64,000 nt of DNA, from assembly GCA_022072615.1 (NCBI GenBank), contig JAJVHS010000045.1, forward strand, positions 85,013 to 149,012, written 5' to 3'. Source of the DNA: Phycisphaerales bacterium. GTDB taxonomy: Bacteria; Planctomycetota; Phycisphaerae; Phycisphaerales; UBA1924. The first letter of the stretch is position 1. Each line of letters starts with the position of its first letter. A program made the translations under genes and the position numbers. The notes under the pieces were generated by a model. The model had not been told where the DNA came from. It ran no database searches and worked only from the letters and a program-made list of their open reading frames with translations. Below are positions 9,041 through 18,577 of this stretch, piece by piece.

Positions 9041-9826
9041 TCAACCGGCCGGAATCCCGAAAAACCGCTCGGTGTTCCGGTTGATCTGGTCGTGAAAAGT
9101 CTCCCACGCCACGCCCCGCAGCTCGGCGAGGCGCCGGGCGGTCACGCTCGACATCCACGGTTCGCACGGCCGCTTGCCGCGGTGCGGGTCCGGCGAGAGA
9201 AACGGCGCATCCGTCTCAACCATCAGGCGGTCGGCCGGCACCAGCACCGCCGCCGCCTGCACGTCCCGGGCGTTGCGGTACGTCACCACCCCGGTGAAGG
9301 AGATCCACGAACCGATGTCGAGCACCTTCCGAGCATCCGCCGGCGTCCCCGTGAAACAGTGAAAGACCATCCGGGAGGTGTCCAGCCCGGACGACTTCAG
9401 GCGGGGGATCAGGTCGTCGAAGGCCTCCCGGCAGTGGATCACCACCGGTTTATCGATCCCCCGGCCACGCACGGACTGGATGTACGCAAGCTGCTCGGCC
9501 AGCACCTGGTCCTGGAGCGCGCGCGGCGGGTCGGTGTAGTGATTATCCAGACCCAGCTCACCCCAGGCGACGCAGCGGTCGTCCGCGATCGCCTGGCCCA
9601 TCAGCGGCCACTCGTGCGGACCCTGATCCGCATACAAAGGATGCACGCCCGCGGTCGACCAGACGGTCGGGAATCGCTTGGCCAGCGCCAGCGTCTCCAG
9701 GGAGTTCCGCGTCGTGGTCGCGATCGTGATCGCGCCGGTCACCCCGTGCCGCGCAGCCTCGGCCAGGACGTCTCCAACCCGCCCGTCAAAGTCGGGAAAG
9801 GTGAGGTGGCAGTGCGTGTCGATCAC
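9041..9826 (-). CDS. tatD: TatD-family metal-dependent hydrolase (DNase)
   Basis: A 261-residue TIM-barrel metallohydrolase. The metal ligands are visible in order: VIDTHCHL at the very N-terminus (two His), WGELGLDN (Glu), KPVVIHCRE (His), MVFHCFTG (His) and VETDAPFL (Asp). Family members are 3'-5' exonucleases acting on DNA/RNA. GTG 9826 is the only start that puts IDTHCHL at residue 2, as in the family. The upstream in-frame start adds 16 unrelated residues. TATCCT lies 5 nt upstream, with no Shine-Dalgarno. The gene is divergent from the transglutaminase gene, whose promoter abuts. Confidence 0.92.
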   Translation of the reverse strand: MIDTHCHLTFPDFDGRVGDVLAEAARHGVTGAITIATTTRNSLETLALAKRFPTVWSTAGVHPLYADQGPHEWPLMGQAIADDRCVAWGELGLDNHYTDPPRALQDQVLAEQLAYIQSVRGRGIDKPVVIHCREAFDDLIPRLKSSGLDTSRMVFHCFTGTPADARKVLDIGSWISFTGVVTYRNARDVQAAAVLVPADRLMVETDAPFLSPDPHRGKRPCEPWMSSVTARRLAELRGVAWETFHDQINRNTERFFGIPAG

Positions 9827-9831
9827 GCGGG

Positions 9832-9837
9832 AGGATA
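9832..9837 (-). promoter_or_regulatory. -10-like TATCCT for tatD
   Basis: On the minus strand TATCCT is followed by 5 nt and GTG 9826, fitting a leaderless transcript. Confidence 0.45.
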
Positions 9838-9869
9838 TGACGGATCGGCGCTGGACCGGCCGTTCCCCG

Positions 9870-9875
9870 TACACT
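9870..9875 (+). promoter_or_regulatory. -10-like TACACT for the transglutaminase-like gene
   Basis: TACACT, 7 nt (TGTTTCC), ATG 9883. No Shine-Dalgarno. With the tatD hexamer it forms a compact divergent promoter of about 45 bp. Confidence 0.55.
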
Positions 9876-9882
9876 TGTTTCC

Positions 9883-11376
9883 ATGATCCATGCTCGGTTC
9901 CGAGCGGCGGTTGGCATCCTGGCGTGCCTGGTCGCGGTGTCCCGCGCGGCGGCCGGAGAGGACTACGACCGGTATTACAAGGTCCTGATGGACAACCAGC
10001 CCGCGGGCTGGATGCGGCTCCAGCGGGTTTCCGACGGCGACACGGTCACCACGACCCGGGAGATGCGCTTCGAACTGGCCCGCGGAGAGGTCAAATCGAC
10101 CGCGAACATGAAAACCCGGTTCGTCGAGACCCCCGCGGGAAAGCCCGTTTCCATGCGCTCAGAAGTGGCGATGGGCGCGAACCCGGTGGTTGTGGAATAC
10201 ACGTTCGGACCTGCGGACGTGCTGGTCATCAACAACCCCGAGGGCTCGAAGAAGGAGACTCGCGCGCCGCTGCCCGCCGGCGAGTGGCTCACGCCCAGCG
10301 CCGCGGCGCAGTTTGTGCGCAAGCGGCTCGCCGGCGGCGCCAAGGAAATCTCGTACAGAACGATCGACCCCCTCTCGGGCCTGGGGGTCGAGACCATCAC
10401 GCTCTCGGCCATCACGCGGGACCGGCTGCAGGTGGGCGACCGGGCGCTCGAGGGGTACCGGATGAAATCAGCCTCGTCGGGCTCCCCCGGCGTGGTCGGC
10501 GAGGACTTCGTTGATCTTGAAGGTTCGCTGGTCTCGCAGACGGCGGGCATGGGCGGACTGGTGGTGACCACCATCCTGGCGGGCCCGGAGGTCGTCGATC
10601 AGAAGGTCGAGGCGCCAGAGCTGATGGTGTCCACCTTTGTGCGCCCCGATCGGCCCATCATGGACGCCCGGCGCGTCTCAAAGGCGACGTTCGTGCTCGA
10701 TTACTCGACCAAGGACGCTCCGACGGTCCCCGAGACGGGGTCGCAGACCACCACCGCGGCCGACGGGCAACGGCTCACGGTCCTCGTGGATGCATCGATG
10801 CCGTTCGAGGCGCCCGCGAAGGACTGGGACAACCAGGCCTACCGCTTGCCGTCGGCGCTGCTGACGTCGGAGGACCCGAAGGTAATCGAGCTCGCCCGCC
10901 GAGCGGTCCGCGAGATCCCCGAGGATCAGGTCCACGCCCGGGCCGAGGCGATCCGCGGGGCTGTGCACCGGCACATCCGAAAGAAGGACCTGAGCATCGG
11001 CTTCGCGTCCGCGGCCGACACCGTGGCTTCGGGACAGGGCGACTGCACCGAGCACGCGGTGCTGCTCGCGGCGGCGCTGAGGGCCGCGGGGATCCCCTCG
11101 CGCGTCGCGGGCGGGCTGATCTACGCCGACCAGTTCGCAGGCAGCCGCGACATTTTCGGGTACCACATGTGGGCGCAGGCGCTCATCCAGACCGACGCCG
11201 GGCTGCGATGGGTGGACCTGGACGCCACGCTCGACCCGCCGGGGTACGACGCGACTCACCTTGCGCTTGTGACCTCTGCCATGAGCGACGATCTGGCGGC
11301 GAGGGAACTGCTGGGGATCGCCGCGGCGATGGGCCGGCTGAGCATCTCGGTGGTGGAAGTCGAGCACCGCCGGTGA
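9883..11376 (+). CDS. Secreted transglutaminase-like cysteine protein
   Basis: A 497-residue exported protein: the signal peptide ends near AAAG (about residue 24), followed by a long beta-rich region (30-330) of unknown role. The C-terminal transglutaminase-like core contains the triad: Cys in GQGDCTEHAVLL (about 388), His in FGYHMWAQALI (about 428) and Asp in RWVDLDATLDPP (about 445). By family knowledge these proteins are proteases, peptide N-glycanase-like enzymes or crosslinkers; bacterial members often act on periplasmic peptides. The start fits the leaderless promoter immediately upstream. Substrate is unknown. Confidence 0.88.
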   Translation: MIHARFRAAVGILACLVAVSRAAAGEDYDRYYKVLMDNQPAGWMRLQRVSDGDTVTTTREMRFELARGEVKSTANMKTRFVETPAGKPVSMRSEVAMGANPVVVEYTFGPADVLVINNPEGSKKETRAPLPAGEWLTPSAAAQFVRKRLAGGAKEISYRTIDPLSGLGVETITLSAITRDRLQVGDRALEGYRMKSASSGSPGVVGEDFVDLEGSLVSQTAGMGGLVVTTILAGPEVVDQKVEAPELMVSTFVRPDRPIMDARRVSKATFVLDYSTKDAPTVPETGSQTTTAADGQRLTVLVDASMPFEAPAKDWDNQAYRLPSALLTSEDPKVIELARRAVREIPEDQVHARAEAIRGAVHRHIRKKDLSIGFASAADTVASGQGDCTEHAVLLAAALRAAGIPSRVAGGLIYADQFAGSRDIFGYHMWAQALIQTDAGLRWVDLDATLDPPGYDATHLALVTSAMSDDLAARELLGIAAAMGRLSISVVEVEHRR

Positions 11377-11747
11377 ACCCGGCCCCGGTCGGCCCAAGTA
11401 CCTTCCATAGGGCGAACCCGAGGCCGCGCGCGGCGGGACGGGCGTGCGCTTGACGAGCGGACCGACTTCCGCGACACTTGACGCCCCGGTCAGCACGGAA
11501 GGTGGATCGAGCCGGCGGGGGAGCGGCCTCCGCGGAGTGCGACTTGGTTTCCTGACGGAGCCAGGACGCGGGCTTGCGACTTTCCGGGCGGCCTGCTCGG
11601 CCCCGGGAACCGGCTTATCGTTGGAACCCTCTCACGGTGGCGGTCAGGGCCACGGCGGGGCTCGTGGGCGGCGGCATTCGGGCACGGGCCCGGTCTTGAA
11701 CAGGATCGAAGCAGGGGCCGGGCGGGCCCCGCGAGGAGCAACGTTCG
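11377..11747. other. 371-bp intergenic region between transglutaminase and coiled-coil genes
   Basis: I see no convincing gene here. It holds a candidate promoter (11450-11478) about 270 nt upstream of the next start and a GGAG ribosome site close to ATG 11748. The long leader is GC-rich, but I could not fold it reliably. Confidence 0.5.
11450..11478 (+). promoter_or_regulatory. Candidate promoter upstream of the coiled-coil membrane protein
   Basis: TTGACG, 17 nt, GACACT. The -35 is a five-of-six match and the spacing is ideal; the -10 is a variant of the TACACT seen elsewhere in this window. Confidence 0.45.
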
Positions 11748-13139
11748 ATGGCACGCACGAGCACAGGCCTTGGCATGGGAATAACGGTCGCGATCCTGGG
11801 CGTGCTGAGCCTCGCGCTGTTCATCTTCTTCGCCATCTTCTACGGCAAGTGGAACACGCTGAACACCGAGAAGCGCAACGCCCAGGCCGAGCAGGAACGG
11901 TTCATCAAGAACTCGGAGCGCAACCGCGACGATGTCATGCGGCTGATCGAGATGGCCCGCAAGGACGGCAACAAGTCGCTGGTCGGCTACCTGGTCGACA
12001 CGAACCAGACGCTGACGCGGCGGATCACGGGATCGCCCAACGACTCTCTCGAGGTGCTCGAGCAGAAGGCGGCCTCCGTGGGCGCGGCCAACACGGCGCT
12101 GCTGTCGGCGATCCGCGACAACCTGAGCAAGATCGACCAGCTCACCAGCGACCTCCAGAAGTCCGACGCCGATCGCGTCAAGGCCCTGGAGGACAAGAAG
12201 GCCGAGGTCGACCGCATGGCGGTGCTCGAGAAGAGCCACGCCGACACCATCGCGGCCCTCAACGAGGACATCAACAAGTACAAGAACGAGATCACCAGCT
12301 ACCGCGAGGGGACGGACTCGGCCCGCAAGGAGATGGACGCCCGGGTGCAGAACCTGCAGGAGCAGATCGCCCGGATGCAGGAGGAGTTCGACACCGAGCG
12401 GGCCCGGATGACCGAGGAGGGCCTGGTGCTGGCCTCGCAGATCAAGGCGCTGCGCGGCGACCGTGCGAAGGAGATCTTCACCGGCCGCCCCGAAGAGTCG
12501 CTGGCGGACGCGGAAGTGGTCGGCGTGACGGCGGCGGACGGGACCGTGATCATCTCGATCGGCCAGCGTGAGAAGGTGACGATCGGCATGAGCTTCTCGG
12601 TCTTCGCCGACGCGGCGGCCATCAAGCCCGACGACGCCACGGGCGCGTACCCGCGGGGCAAGGCCGGCCTGGAGGTGATCTCCGTCGATCCCGAGACGGC
12701 GACCTGCAGGATCGTGTGGAACGCCCGCGGCAACCCGGTGGTCAAGGGCGACGTGGTCGCCAACCCGATCTACGACCCGCGCAAGGTTTACAAGATGGTG
12801 GTCTACGGGAACTTCGACGTGAACAACGACGGGATCGCAACGCCCGAGGAGACCGACACCATCCGCGTGATGATCCAGAACTGGGGCGGCCAGGTGCTGG
12901 ACGCGGAGAAAGGCCTCGCCGGCGACACGGACTTCCTGGTGCTGGGCGAGCGTCCGGTGCTCCCGCCGCAGCCCAACTCGGGATCGCCCTTCGAGGTGGT
13001 GCAGAACTACATCCGCCTCGACCAGATCGTGAAGCGGTACGACGACCTGTACGAGAAGGCCCGTTCGACCTCGCTCCCGGTGCTCAACGAGAACCGCCTG
13101 TACACGCTGCTGGGCCGCCAGCGGCCCGTGCGTCGGTAA
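11748..13139 (+). CDS. Membrane-anchored coiled-coil protein with FlgT-like and BRCT-like C-terminal regions
   Basis: A 463-residue protein of unknown function. One N-terminal transmembrane helix (about 9-33) is followed by a long charged coiled coil (about 35-245, rich in E, K, Q and L heptads). After it comes a small beta domain (VVGVTAADGTVIISIGQREKVTIGMSFSVF) of the type in which a glycine turn precedes 'V..GM.F.V', as in FlgT C-terminal domains. The last part (KMVVYGNFDVNNDG to TDFLVLGERP) has the pattern of a BRCT fold: a hydrophobic strand, a helix with WGGQV, then DTDFLVLG. GAGGAGC lies about 9 nt before the ATG. It is followed closely by the lipid A acyltransferase gene (44 bp). I infer an envelope scaffold; there is no direct evidence. 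Confidence 0.8.
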   Translation: MARTSTGLGMGITVAILGVLSLALFIFFAIFYGKWNTLNTEKRNAQAEQERFIKNSERNRDDVMRLIEMARKDGNKSLVGYLVDTNQTLTRRITGSPNDSLEVLEQKAASVGAANTALLSAIRDNLSKIDQLTSDLQKSDADRVKALEDKKAEVDRMAVLEKSHADTIAALNEDINKYKNEITSYREGTDSARKEMDARVQNLQEQIARMQEEFDTERARMTEEGLVLASQIKALRGDRAKEIFTGRPEESLADAEVVGVTAADGTVIISIGQREKVTIGMSFSVFADAAAIKPDDATGAYPRGKAGLEVISVDPETATCRIVWNARGNPVVKGDVVANPIYDPRKVYKMVVYGNFDVNNDGIATPEETDTIRVMIQNWGGQVLDAEKGLAGDTDFLVLGERPVLPPQPNSGSPFEVVQNYIRLDQIVKRYDDLYEKARSTSLPVLNENRLYTLLGRQRPVRR

Positions 13140-13183
13140 GCCGCCGGAGTTCACCGGGACCGGCCCGCAAGGCCGGGTGGCCG

Positions 13184-14254
13184 ATGGCCGGGAAGAAGAA
13201 GCGATTCAAGATCCCGACGTGGCTGCACGGCCCGGTGGCGACCGCCGTGCGCGGCGCGATGGCCGTCCCCGTGATCGCCGGGTTCGAGTCCTCCGCCCAG
13301 GTGGCGCTCATCGCCGCCAGGACCTACTGCGGCGCGCGGATGAACCGCAAGCGCGTCCATCGAGCCATGAGCCACCTGCGGCAGGCGTTCCCCGACTGGG
13401 ACGATGATCGCCGCCACGAGGTCACCGTCGCCTCGTACGAGCATCTCTTCCGCCTGGGGGTGGAAATGGCATTCACGCCCCGCTGCCTGACCACGGACTC
13501 CTGGGCCGGCCACGTCGAGGTCGGAAAGGTCGATGAAGCCCTGGGCGCCCTGCTCACCAACGGCCCGAGCATCCTGATCTGCGGCCACTGCGGCAACTGG
13601 GAGGTGCTCGGGTACACGCTGTCGCTGCTGGGATTCCGGCTCCACGCGCTGTACCGGCCGCTGGACGTCAAGCCGCTCGACGCGTGGGTCCGGCGGACCC
13701 GTGAGGCGTGCGGGCTGACGCTGGTCGACAAGTTCGGCGCGGTCGACCAGCTCCCCTCAATCCTGTCGCGCGGGTACCCGGTGGGGTTCGTGGCGGACCA
13801 GAACGCGGGCGACCGCGGGCTGTTCGTGCCTTTTTTCGGTCGGCTGGCGTCGACGTACAAGTCGATCGGGCTGCTCGCCATGCAGTTCGACGCGCCTGTG
13901 ATCTGCGGGATGGCCCGGCGGCTCGACGAGGCGAATTTCCGGTACATCCTGGAGATCCAGGACGTCATCTGGCCGCGGGAATGGAAGGACGCGCCCGATC
14001 CTTTGTTTTACCTGACGGCCCGGTACCGCCGGGCGATCGAGCAGGCCGTGATCTCGGCGCCCGAGCAGTACCTGTGGATGCACCGCATCTGGAAGAGCCG
14101 GCCGCGGCACGAACGGCTGAACCGGCCGTTCCCGCCGTCGCTGCGCGAGAAGATGCGGTCGCTGCCGTGGATGTCCGAGGAGGACATCGACCGCCTCGTC
14201 GATCGGAGCAACCAGGACGCCGCGGCGCTTGCCGCGGGAACACTCGCGACCTGA
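13184..14254 (+). CDS. LpxL/HtrB-like lysophospholipid/lipid A acyltransferase
   Basis: A 356-residue member of the lipid A late acyltransferase family. The catalytic H-x4-E box is CGHCGNWEVLG (about 128-137). Other family signatures are ALYRPLD, FVADQNAGDRGLFVPFFGR (the usual DQ..g..g..v.FfG motif) and a C-terminal W-M-H-R-I-W segment. The N-terminal hydrophobic stretch (AVPVIAGFESSAQVALIAA) would anchor it at the cytoplasmic face of the inner membrane. It transfers an acyl chain from acyl-ACP to a lipid A precursor or a related lipid. Together with lpxD and hldE in this window it supports an LPS-bearing outer membrane. Confidence 0.9.
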   Translation: MAGKKKRFKIPTWLHGPVATAVRGAMAVPVIAGFESSAQVALIAARTYCGARMNRKRVHRAMSHLRQAFPDWDDDRRHEVTVASYEHLFRLGVEMAFTPRCLTTDSWAGHVEVGKVDEALGALLTNGPSILICGHCGNWEVLGYTLSLLGFRLHALYRPLDVKPLDAWVRRTREACGLTLVDKFGAVDQLPSILSRGYPVGFVADQNAGDRGLFVPFFGRLASTYKSIGLLAMQFDAPVICGMARRLDEANFRYILEIQDVIWPREWKDAPDPLFYLTARYRRAIEQAVISAPEQYLWMHRIWKSRPRHERLNRPFPPSLREKMRSLPWMSEEDIDRLVDRSNQDAAALAAGTLAT

Positions 14255-14392
14255 CGTGAGCGCGGGAACTGTTGCGTCCAGCGGGGAGTAGAGTTGATGG
14301 CGGCCGAGCCTGCCCACGCGTCCGCGGCGGCACGTACAGTGGCGTGGCTCAACCGTGGGGTACCCGCAACGCGGCACGCAAAGGGAACAACC

Positions 14393-14830
14393 ATGCCAGG
14401 CGACGAGACGGATTCGGACTACCAGGGCGGCGGGCGGCTCGAAGACGTCCGGGTGCTGATCGTGGACGACGACCGCGACATCCTCGAGTCGATCGAGACG
14501 GCGTTCCAGACCGAGGGCGCGCTGACGCAGACGTGCATGGACGGGAACGAGGCGGTGCGGATCTGCCAGGAGGACCCGCCCGACATCGTGATCCTCGACA
14601 TGATGCTGCCGCGGCGCTCGGGGTTCCTCGTGCTCGAAAAGATCAAGGGCAGGGAGGACAGCCCGATCGTGCTGATGGTGACGGCCAACGAGGGCAAGCG
14701 CCACCAGGCGTACGCCGAGAGCCTGGGCGTTGACAAGTACATGCTCAAGCCGGTGCCCCTCGAGCGGCTGCTCGACGAAGCCGTGCGGCTGTGGGAGGCC
14801 GAAACGGAAGAGGACGACGGCGAGGAGTGA
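14393..14830 (+). CDS. Single-domain response regulator (CheY-like receiver)
   Basis: A 145-residue receiver domain. Acidic pocket DDD (VLIVDDDRDIL), phospho-acceptor Asp in IVILDMMLP, Thr in MVTANEG and Lys in YMLKPVPLERLL are all in place. There is no output domain; a short acidic tail (ETEEDDGEE) ends the protein. No histidine kinase is adjacent, so it is an orphan. ATG 14393 has GGGA upstream; the in-frame ATG at 14294 would add 33 residues of low-complexity text. Confidence 0.92.
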   Translation: MPGDETDSDYQGGGRLEDVRVLIVDDDRDILESIETAFQTEGALTQTCMDGNEAVRICQEDPPDIVILDMMLPRRSGFLVLEKIKGREDSPIVLMVTANEGKRHQAYAESLGVDKYMLKPVPLERLLDEAVRLWEAETEEDDGEE

Positions 14831-14956
14831 GCGGCGTGGCGATCGGGGGTCGCGTGATCAACGGCGTGGCGCGGATCAGGGCCGGCATGAACGCCAAGTC
14901 CGAGAAGTTGTTCCTCAATTGCGGCCACATCCGCGGGCACTTCTCGCGGCGATGAG

Positions 14957-14962
14957 TACGAT
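14957..14962 (+). promoter_or_regulatory. -10-like TACGAT for the 107-residue protein
   Basis: TACGAT, 6 nt (CCCCGC), GTG 14969. No Shine-Dalgarno; a textbook spacing for a leaderless mRNA starting at the GTG. Confidence 0.55.
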
Positions 14963-14968
14963 CCCCGC

Positions 14969-15292
14969 GTGTCGAAGAAACGCCAGTTCGTCCTGATGGC
15001 TTCTCAGACCGCCCCCGGCGGCGGGATGGCGACGCTGGGCTCCGCCAAGGAGGTCAAAGCGATCCTCGAGTGTTTCAACACGGCGCCCGACGGCGGCCCG
15101 CGGAAATCACTCGGCACAGAGATGCTCTACGGCCCCGGCATGGTCATGGATATCCCAACATCCTCCGAATCCATCACCCAGATCATGGTGTCGGTGACGG
15201 ATGAAGAGATTGCATGGCCTGTGCTGTCGCGGCTGTGCCGGGCACAGGGTTGGAAGATGGTTGATCTTGAATCGGGGCGGACGTTCGGGTAA
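14969..15292 (+). CDS. Small conserved-looking protein of unknown function
   Basis: A 107-residue protein starting at GTG. No signal peptide or transmembrane segment is visible. The composition is balanced ([47 protein letters not shown]) and looks like a real alpha/beta domain. I do not recognise a family. The -10-like hexamer immediately upstream supports it being expressed. Confidence 0.7.
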   Translation: MSKKRQFVLMASQTAPGGGMATLGSAKEVKAILECFNTAPDGGPRKSLGTEMLYGPGMVMDIPTSSESITQIMVSVTDEEIAWPVLSRLCRAQGWKMVDLESGRTFG

Positions 15293-15347
15293 ACCATCCC
15301 TGCCATTGAGGTTGAGAGCGAGACCCACCTTCCCCGGGGATCCGGCC

Positions 15348-16250
15348 ATGTCGCGACGGGCGTTCACGCTGATCGAGTTGCTGGTGGTCATCGCGATCAT
15401 GGCGCTCCTCATCGGGATCCTGCTGCCGGCGCTGGGCAAGTCGCGCGAGAACGGCCGTTCGACCCTGTGCCTGTCCAACCTGCGGACGCTGTCCCAGGGA
15501 TGGGACATGTACGCGGACGCAAACCAGGACGTCATGCCGGGCGGGCGCATGGTGAACCTCCCCGGCGGCAAGAGCAACCCGCAGAACTGGTACGACGTGG
15601 GAACGGGGCTGAAATTCCGGCCGACGTGGATCGCCACGATCGGCACCTACGTCGGGGTGTACCCGTTCAATGAACCCGCTCCGGCCAGCGACCCGCTGTA
15701 CAACCGCCAGGACTACGACAGCAAGGTCTTCCAGTGCCCGGTGACGCCGGATTGGAAGGACGAGCGCAACCACTGCTACGGGTACAACTACCTGTTCCTG
15801 GGCAACGCCCGTCAGACCGCGGGCAAATTCCACAACTACCCGAAGCGGCGGGCGAAGATCCAGCAGTTCTCGATGACCGTGATGGCGGGGGACGGCCTGG
15901 GGACCGCGGCCTCGTTCCCCCGGTCGGAGCGCTTGCCGTACATCAACAACGGCCCGGACGACGAGCGGGCGGTGGGCAACGAAGGGTTCAACCTCGACGC
16001 CCCGCGGCTCACCCCGATGTCGGACCGCTGCTCCGCGCCGGATCGATCCGGGCCCGATGCCCGGCACCTGGGCCGTGCGAACTGGGTGTTCCTCGACCAG
16101 CACGCCGAGACCAAGGACGTGGTGGCGATGGGCTACGGGATGATCCACGACGGGAAGTTCATCGACCTGGACGCGTCGACGACGACGCTGACGAACAAGT
16201 ATTTCAGCGGGACCGGCGGCGACGACGATCCGCCCGCGCTCCCCAATTGA
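15348..16250 (+). CDS. Type II secretion/type IV pseudopilin of the planctomycetal large type
   Basis: A 300-residue protein with a class III prepilin leader and hydrophobic spine at once ([20 protein letters not shown]...): cleavage before F with E at +5. The C-terminal part contains [16 protein letters not shown], matching the H-X9-DG motif of the large planctomycete pseudopilin family, with DQ in place of DG. GGGGA lies before the ATG. It should be processed by a prepilin peptidase and assemble in the inner membrane. A second such gene lies at 38.7 kb and the ATPase operon at 47-53 kb. Confidence 0.9.
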   Translation: MSRRAFTLIELLVVIAIMALLIGILLPALGKSRENGRSTLCLSNLRTLSQGWDMYADANQDVMPGGRMVNLPGGKSNPQNWYDVGTGLKFRPTWIATIGTYVGVYPFNEPAPASDPLYNRQDYDSKVFQCPVTPDWKDERNHCYGYNYLFLGNARQTAGKFHNYPKRRAKIQQFSMTVMAGDGLGTAASFPRSERLPYINNGPDDERAVGNEGFNLDAPRLTPMSDRCSAPDRSGPDARHLGRANWVFLDQHAETKDVVAMGYGMIHDGKFIDLDASTTTLTNKYFSGTGGDDDPPALPN

Positions 16251-16391
16251 TTGTCGAGCTCGTGGACCGCGCGGGCCGTCTGTCCGCGCGGAGGTCCGAT
16301 CATCGGATGGAGTTGCTCACGCCCGACGGGCCAGGCCCGGGGCAATCGTGAACCAGCACGCGGCGATGCGCGGCCGCGGGAGGATGAGGGA

Positions 16392-18419
16392 ATGCAAAGG
16401 ATGTTCGCTCGATCGTTCGCCCTCGTGGCGATGGCCGGACTTGCCGCCTCCGCGAGCGCGCAGGTCTCCAGCGGCCCGGGGACTGGCCCGGGGTTCACGG
16501 ACGACCCGATCACGCTCCCCACGCCGCCGAGCGAAGAGGTCCGGATTTCGGTTGATTCGGGGCTGGTGACCGCCGACCCGGCGGGCGGCGACGGCCAGGT
16601 GGTGTTCGTGACGATGGTGCACGTGACCGATGCACCCTGGCTGCGTCTGGCCTTCGACGAGGCGCTGCTCGCCGGCGACCCCGCCAACGACAACGCGTCG
16701 CGCCTGCGCATCACGTCCCTTCGAGACGGGGCCGTCCAGCACCTCAATGCCGAGAACGTCCGGCAATGGTCCAATACGTCGGCGTACTTCAACGGCGACT
16801 CGGTCATCGTCGAACTGATCGCCTCGCCGGGAACCGGGCCCAGCCGCCTGGTGATGTCCAAGGTCACGGCCGGACTCGACTCGTTCTCCGACCGGTCGAT
16901 CTGCCAGACAGTCGACGATCGCGTGCTCAGCTACGACGACCGCCACGCCCGTCACACGGTGGGCTGCTCGTCGTGGGTCATCAACGACCTGAACTCGATG
17001 TTCCTGACGGCGGGCCACTGCGGCACGTCCGGCAGCCACGTCATGCAGTTCAAGGTGCCGCTGTCGACCTCGTCGGGGTCGTGGGTGAACCCCGCGCCCG
17101 AGCACCAGTACGTGGTCGACGGCACGAGCACGCAGGGCCAGAACAACGGCGTCGGCCAGGACTGGGGGTACTTCGGGGTCAGCGTCAACTCGAACACCGG
17201 GTTGACGCCGTACCAGGCCTACGGCGTCCGCAACACGCTGGCGACGTCGATCCCCGCGGTCGCCGGGTCGAACATCCGGATCACGGGCTACGGGACCACG
17301 TCGTCGCCGGTGCCCAACCAGTGGAACCAGGTGCAGAAGACACACGTCGGCCCGATGAAGTCAAAGTCGGGCACGTCGCTGGGGTACCACACCGACACCA
17401 CCGGCGGCAACAGCGGGTCGTGCGTGCTGTACGACAACCAGGACACCGCGATCGGCATCCACACCCACGGCGGCTGCACCACGTCACCGTCCTCGTACAA
17501 CAACGGGACGCAGATCACCTACGGGCCGCTCCAGACCGCGCTGGCCAACCCGGCGGGGGTCTGCAGGACCGGCAAGGGAACCCCCGGCGGCGACCTGTTC
17601 GCGAGCGGCGACGCGGCCAACAACTTCGGCACGGTCAGCAAGAGCACCGGGGCGTTCGCCAAGGTCGGCGAGATCACCGGCGTGACGCAGGGGCTCGCGT
17701 GGGACTGGAACCGCAACCTGTTCTACGTGATCGACTCGACCCGGAAGCTGTACACCATGACGACCGGCGGCAGCCGGCAGCTGCTGGGGACCGTCACCGG
17801 GACGTCCTCCACCATCAACTGCCTGGCGTTTGATCCCGTGTCGCGCACGCTCTACGGGGTGATCGCCAGCGGCGGCCAGCTCGTGAAGATCAACCGCGAC
17901 ACGCTCGCGGTGACGACCATCGGGGTTCCGGGCGGCGGCAACGTCGGGGCGCTGGACTTCGACACGTCCACGGGGACGTTGTACGGCATCTCCGATCCGA
18001 CCGTCGGCGGCTCTCGCCTGGTCAGAATCAACACCGCGAACGGCTCGCAGTCGACGGTGGGCGTGCTCGGGTCGGGGATCAGCGACTGCAACGGCCTGGG
18101 CTACGCCGCGAGCACCGACGAGCTCTACACGATCAACGCGTCCAACGAGCAGGTTCTGCGGGTGTCCAAGGGCACCGGCGCGGCCACCGTCGTCGGATCG
18201 ACCAACGGGCTGTTCGGGGCCAGCTACGGGCTTGCCGGGGCGTCCCCCAAGCCGTGCCCGGCGGACTTCGACGGGTCGGGCTTCGCCGATTTCGAGGACT
18301 ACCACGTCTTTGTCCAGATGTTCGAGGCCGGGTCGATCGACGCGGATATCGACGGGACGGGGTTCGTCGACCTCGAGGACTTCGACGCGTTCGTGCAGGT
18401 GTTCGAGCTCGGGTGCTGA
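16392..18419 (+). CDS. Secreted trypsin-like (S1) serine protease with beta-propeller-like and dockerin-like C-terminus
   Basis: A 675-residue secreted protein. Signal peptide 1-25 (MQRMFARSFALVAMAGLAAS...). The peptidase domain has His in MFLTAGHCG, Asp in GQDWGYFGV and Ser in GGNSGSCVLYD, in the order of the chymotrypsin fold. Residues from about 395 carry repeats such as LAWDWNRNLFYVID, LAFDPVSRTLYGVI, LDFDTSTGTLYGIS and LGYAASTDELYTIN, spaced about 40-45 residues, which suggests a beta-propeller. The end is a two-loop dockerin-like module (CPADFDGSGFADFEDY, DIDGTGFVDLEDF) closing with FELGC. GGATGAGGG precedes the ATG. Confidence 0.88.
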   Translation: MQRMFARSFALVAMAGLAASASAQVSSGPGTGPGFTDDPITLPTPPSEEVRISVDSGLVTADPAGGDGQVVFVTMVHVTDAPWLRLAFDEALLAGDPANDNASRLRITSLRDGAVQHLNAENVRQWSNTSAYFNGDSVIVELIASPGTGPSRLVMSKVTAGLDSFSDRSICQTVDDRVLSYDDRHARHTVGCSSWVINDLNSMFLTAGHCGTSGSHVMQFKVPLSTSSGSWVNPAPEHQYVVDGTSTQGQNNGVGQDWGYFGVSVNSNTGLTPYQAYGVRNTLATSIPAVAGSNIRITGYGTTSSPVPNQWNQVQKTHVGPMKSKSGTSLGYHTDTTGGNSGSCVLYDNQDTAIGIHTHGGCTTSPSSYNNGTQITYGPLQTALANPAGVCRTGKGTPGGDLFASGDAANNFGTVSKSTGAFAKVGEITGVTQGLAWDWNRNLFYVIDSTRKLYTMTTGGSRQLLGTVTGTSSTINCLAFDPVSRTLYGVIASGGQLVKINRDTLAVTTIGVPGGGNVGALDFDTSTGTLYGISDPTVGGSRLVRINTANGSQSTVGVLGSGISDCNGLGYAASTDELYTINASNEQVLRVSKGTGAATVVGSTNGLFGASYGLAGASPKPCPADFDGSGFADFEDYHVFVQMFEAGSIDADIDGTGFVDLEDFDAFVQVFELGC

Positions 18420-18504
18420 CCCGGGCCGCCAGGCGGACTACCTTTCGGAACCCGAACGTTCAATGCCGGCCGCCGAGTCGGTGGATGACGGGCGGGCAAC
18501 GTCC

Positions 18505-18510
18505 TATTGT
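18505..18510 (+). promoter_or_regulatory. Candidate -10 (TATTGT) of rpsP
   Basis: TATTGT lies about 65 nt before the rpsP start; no good -35 is seen at 17 nt. It would give a leader that carries the GGAGG ribosome site. Confidence 0.35.
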
Positions 18511-18577
18511 CAAGGCCCCTCACGGGTGGTGAGCGGGTTTCCCTGTGATCGTCTGTCCGGTCGTCCGGAGGTTCCAC

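Noticed and set aside
14836..14955. 39-codon ORF (GTG start) ending in GHFSRR, with GAGGAG 8 nt upstream
   Set aside because: The GAGGAG is the end of the response regulator gene itself, there is no recognisable domain, and the next gene's -10 hexamer overlaps its end. It remains a weak possibility.
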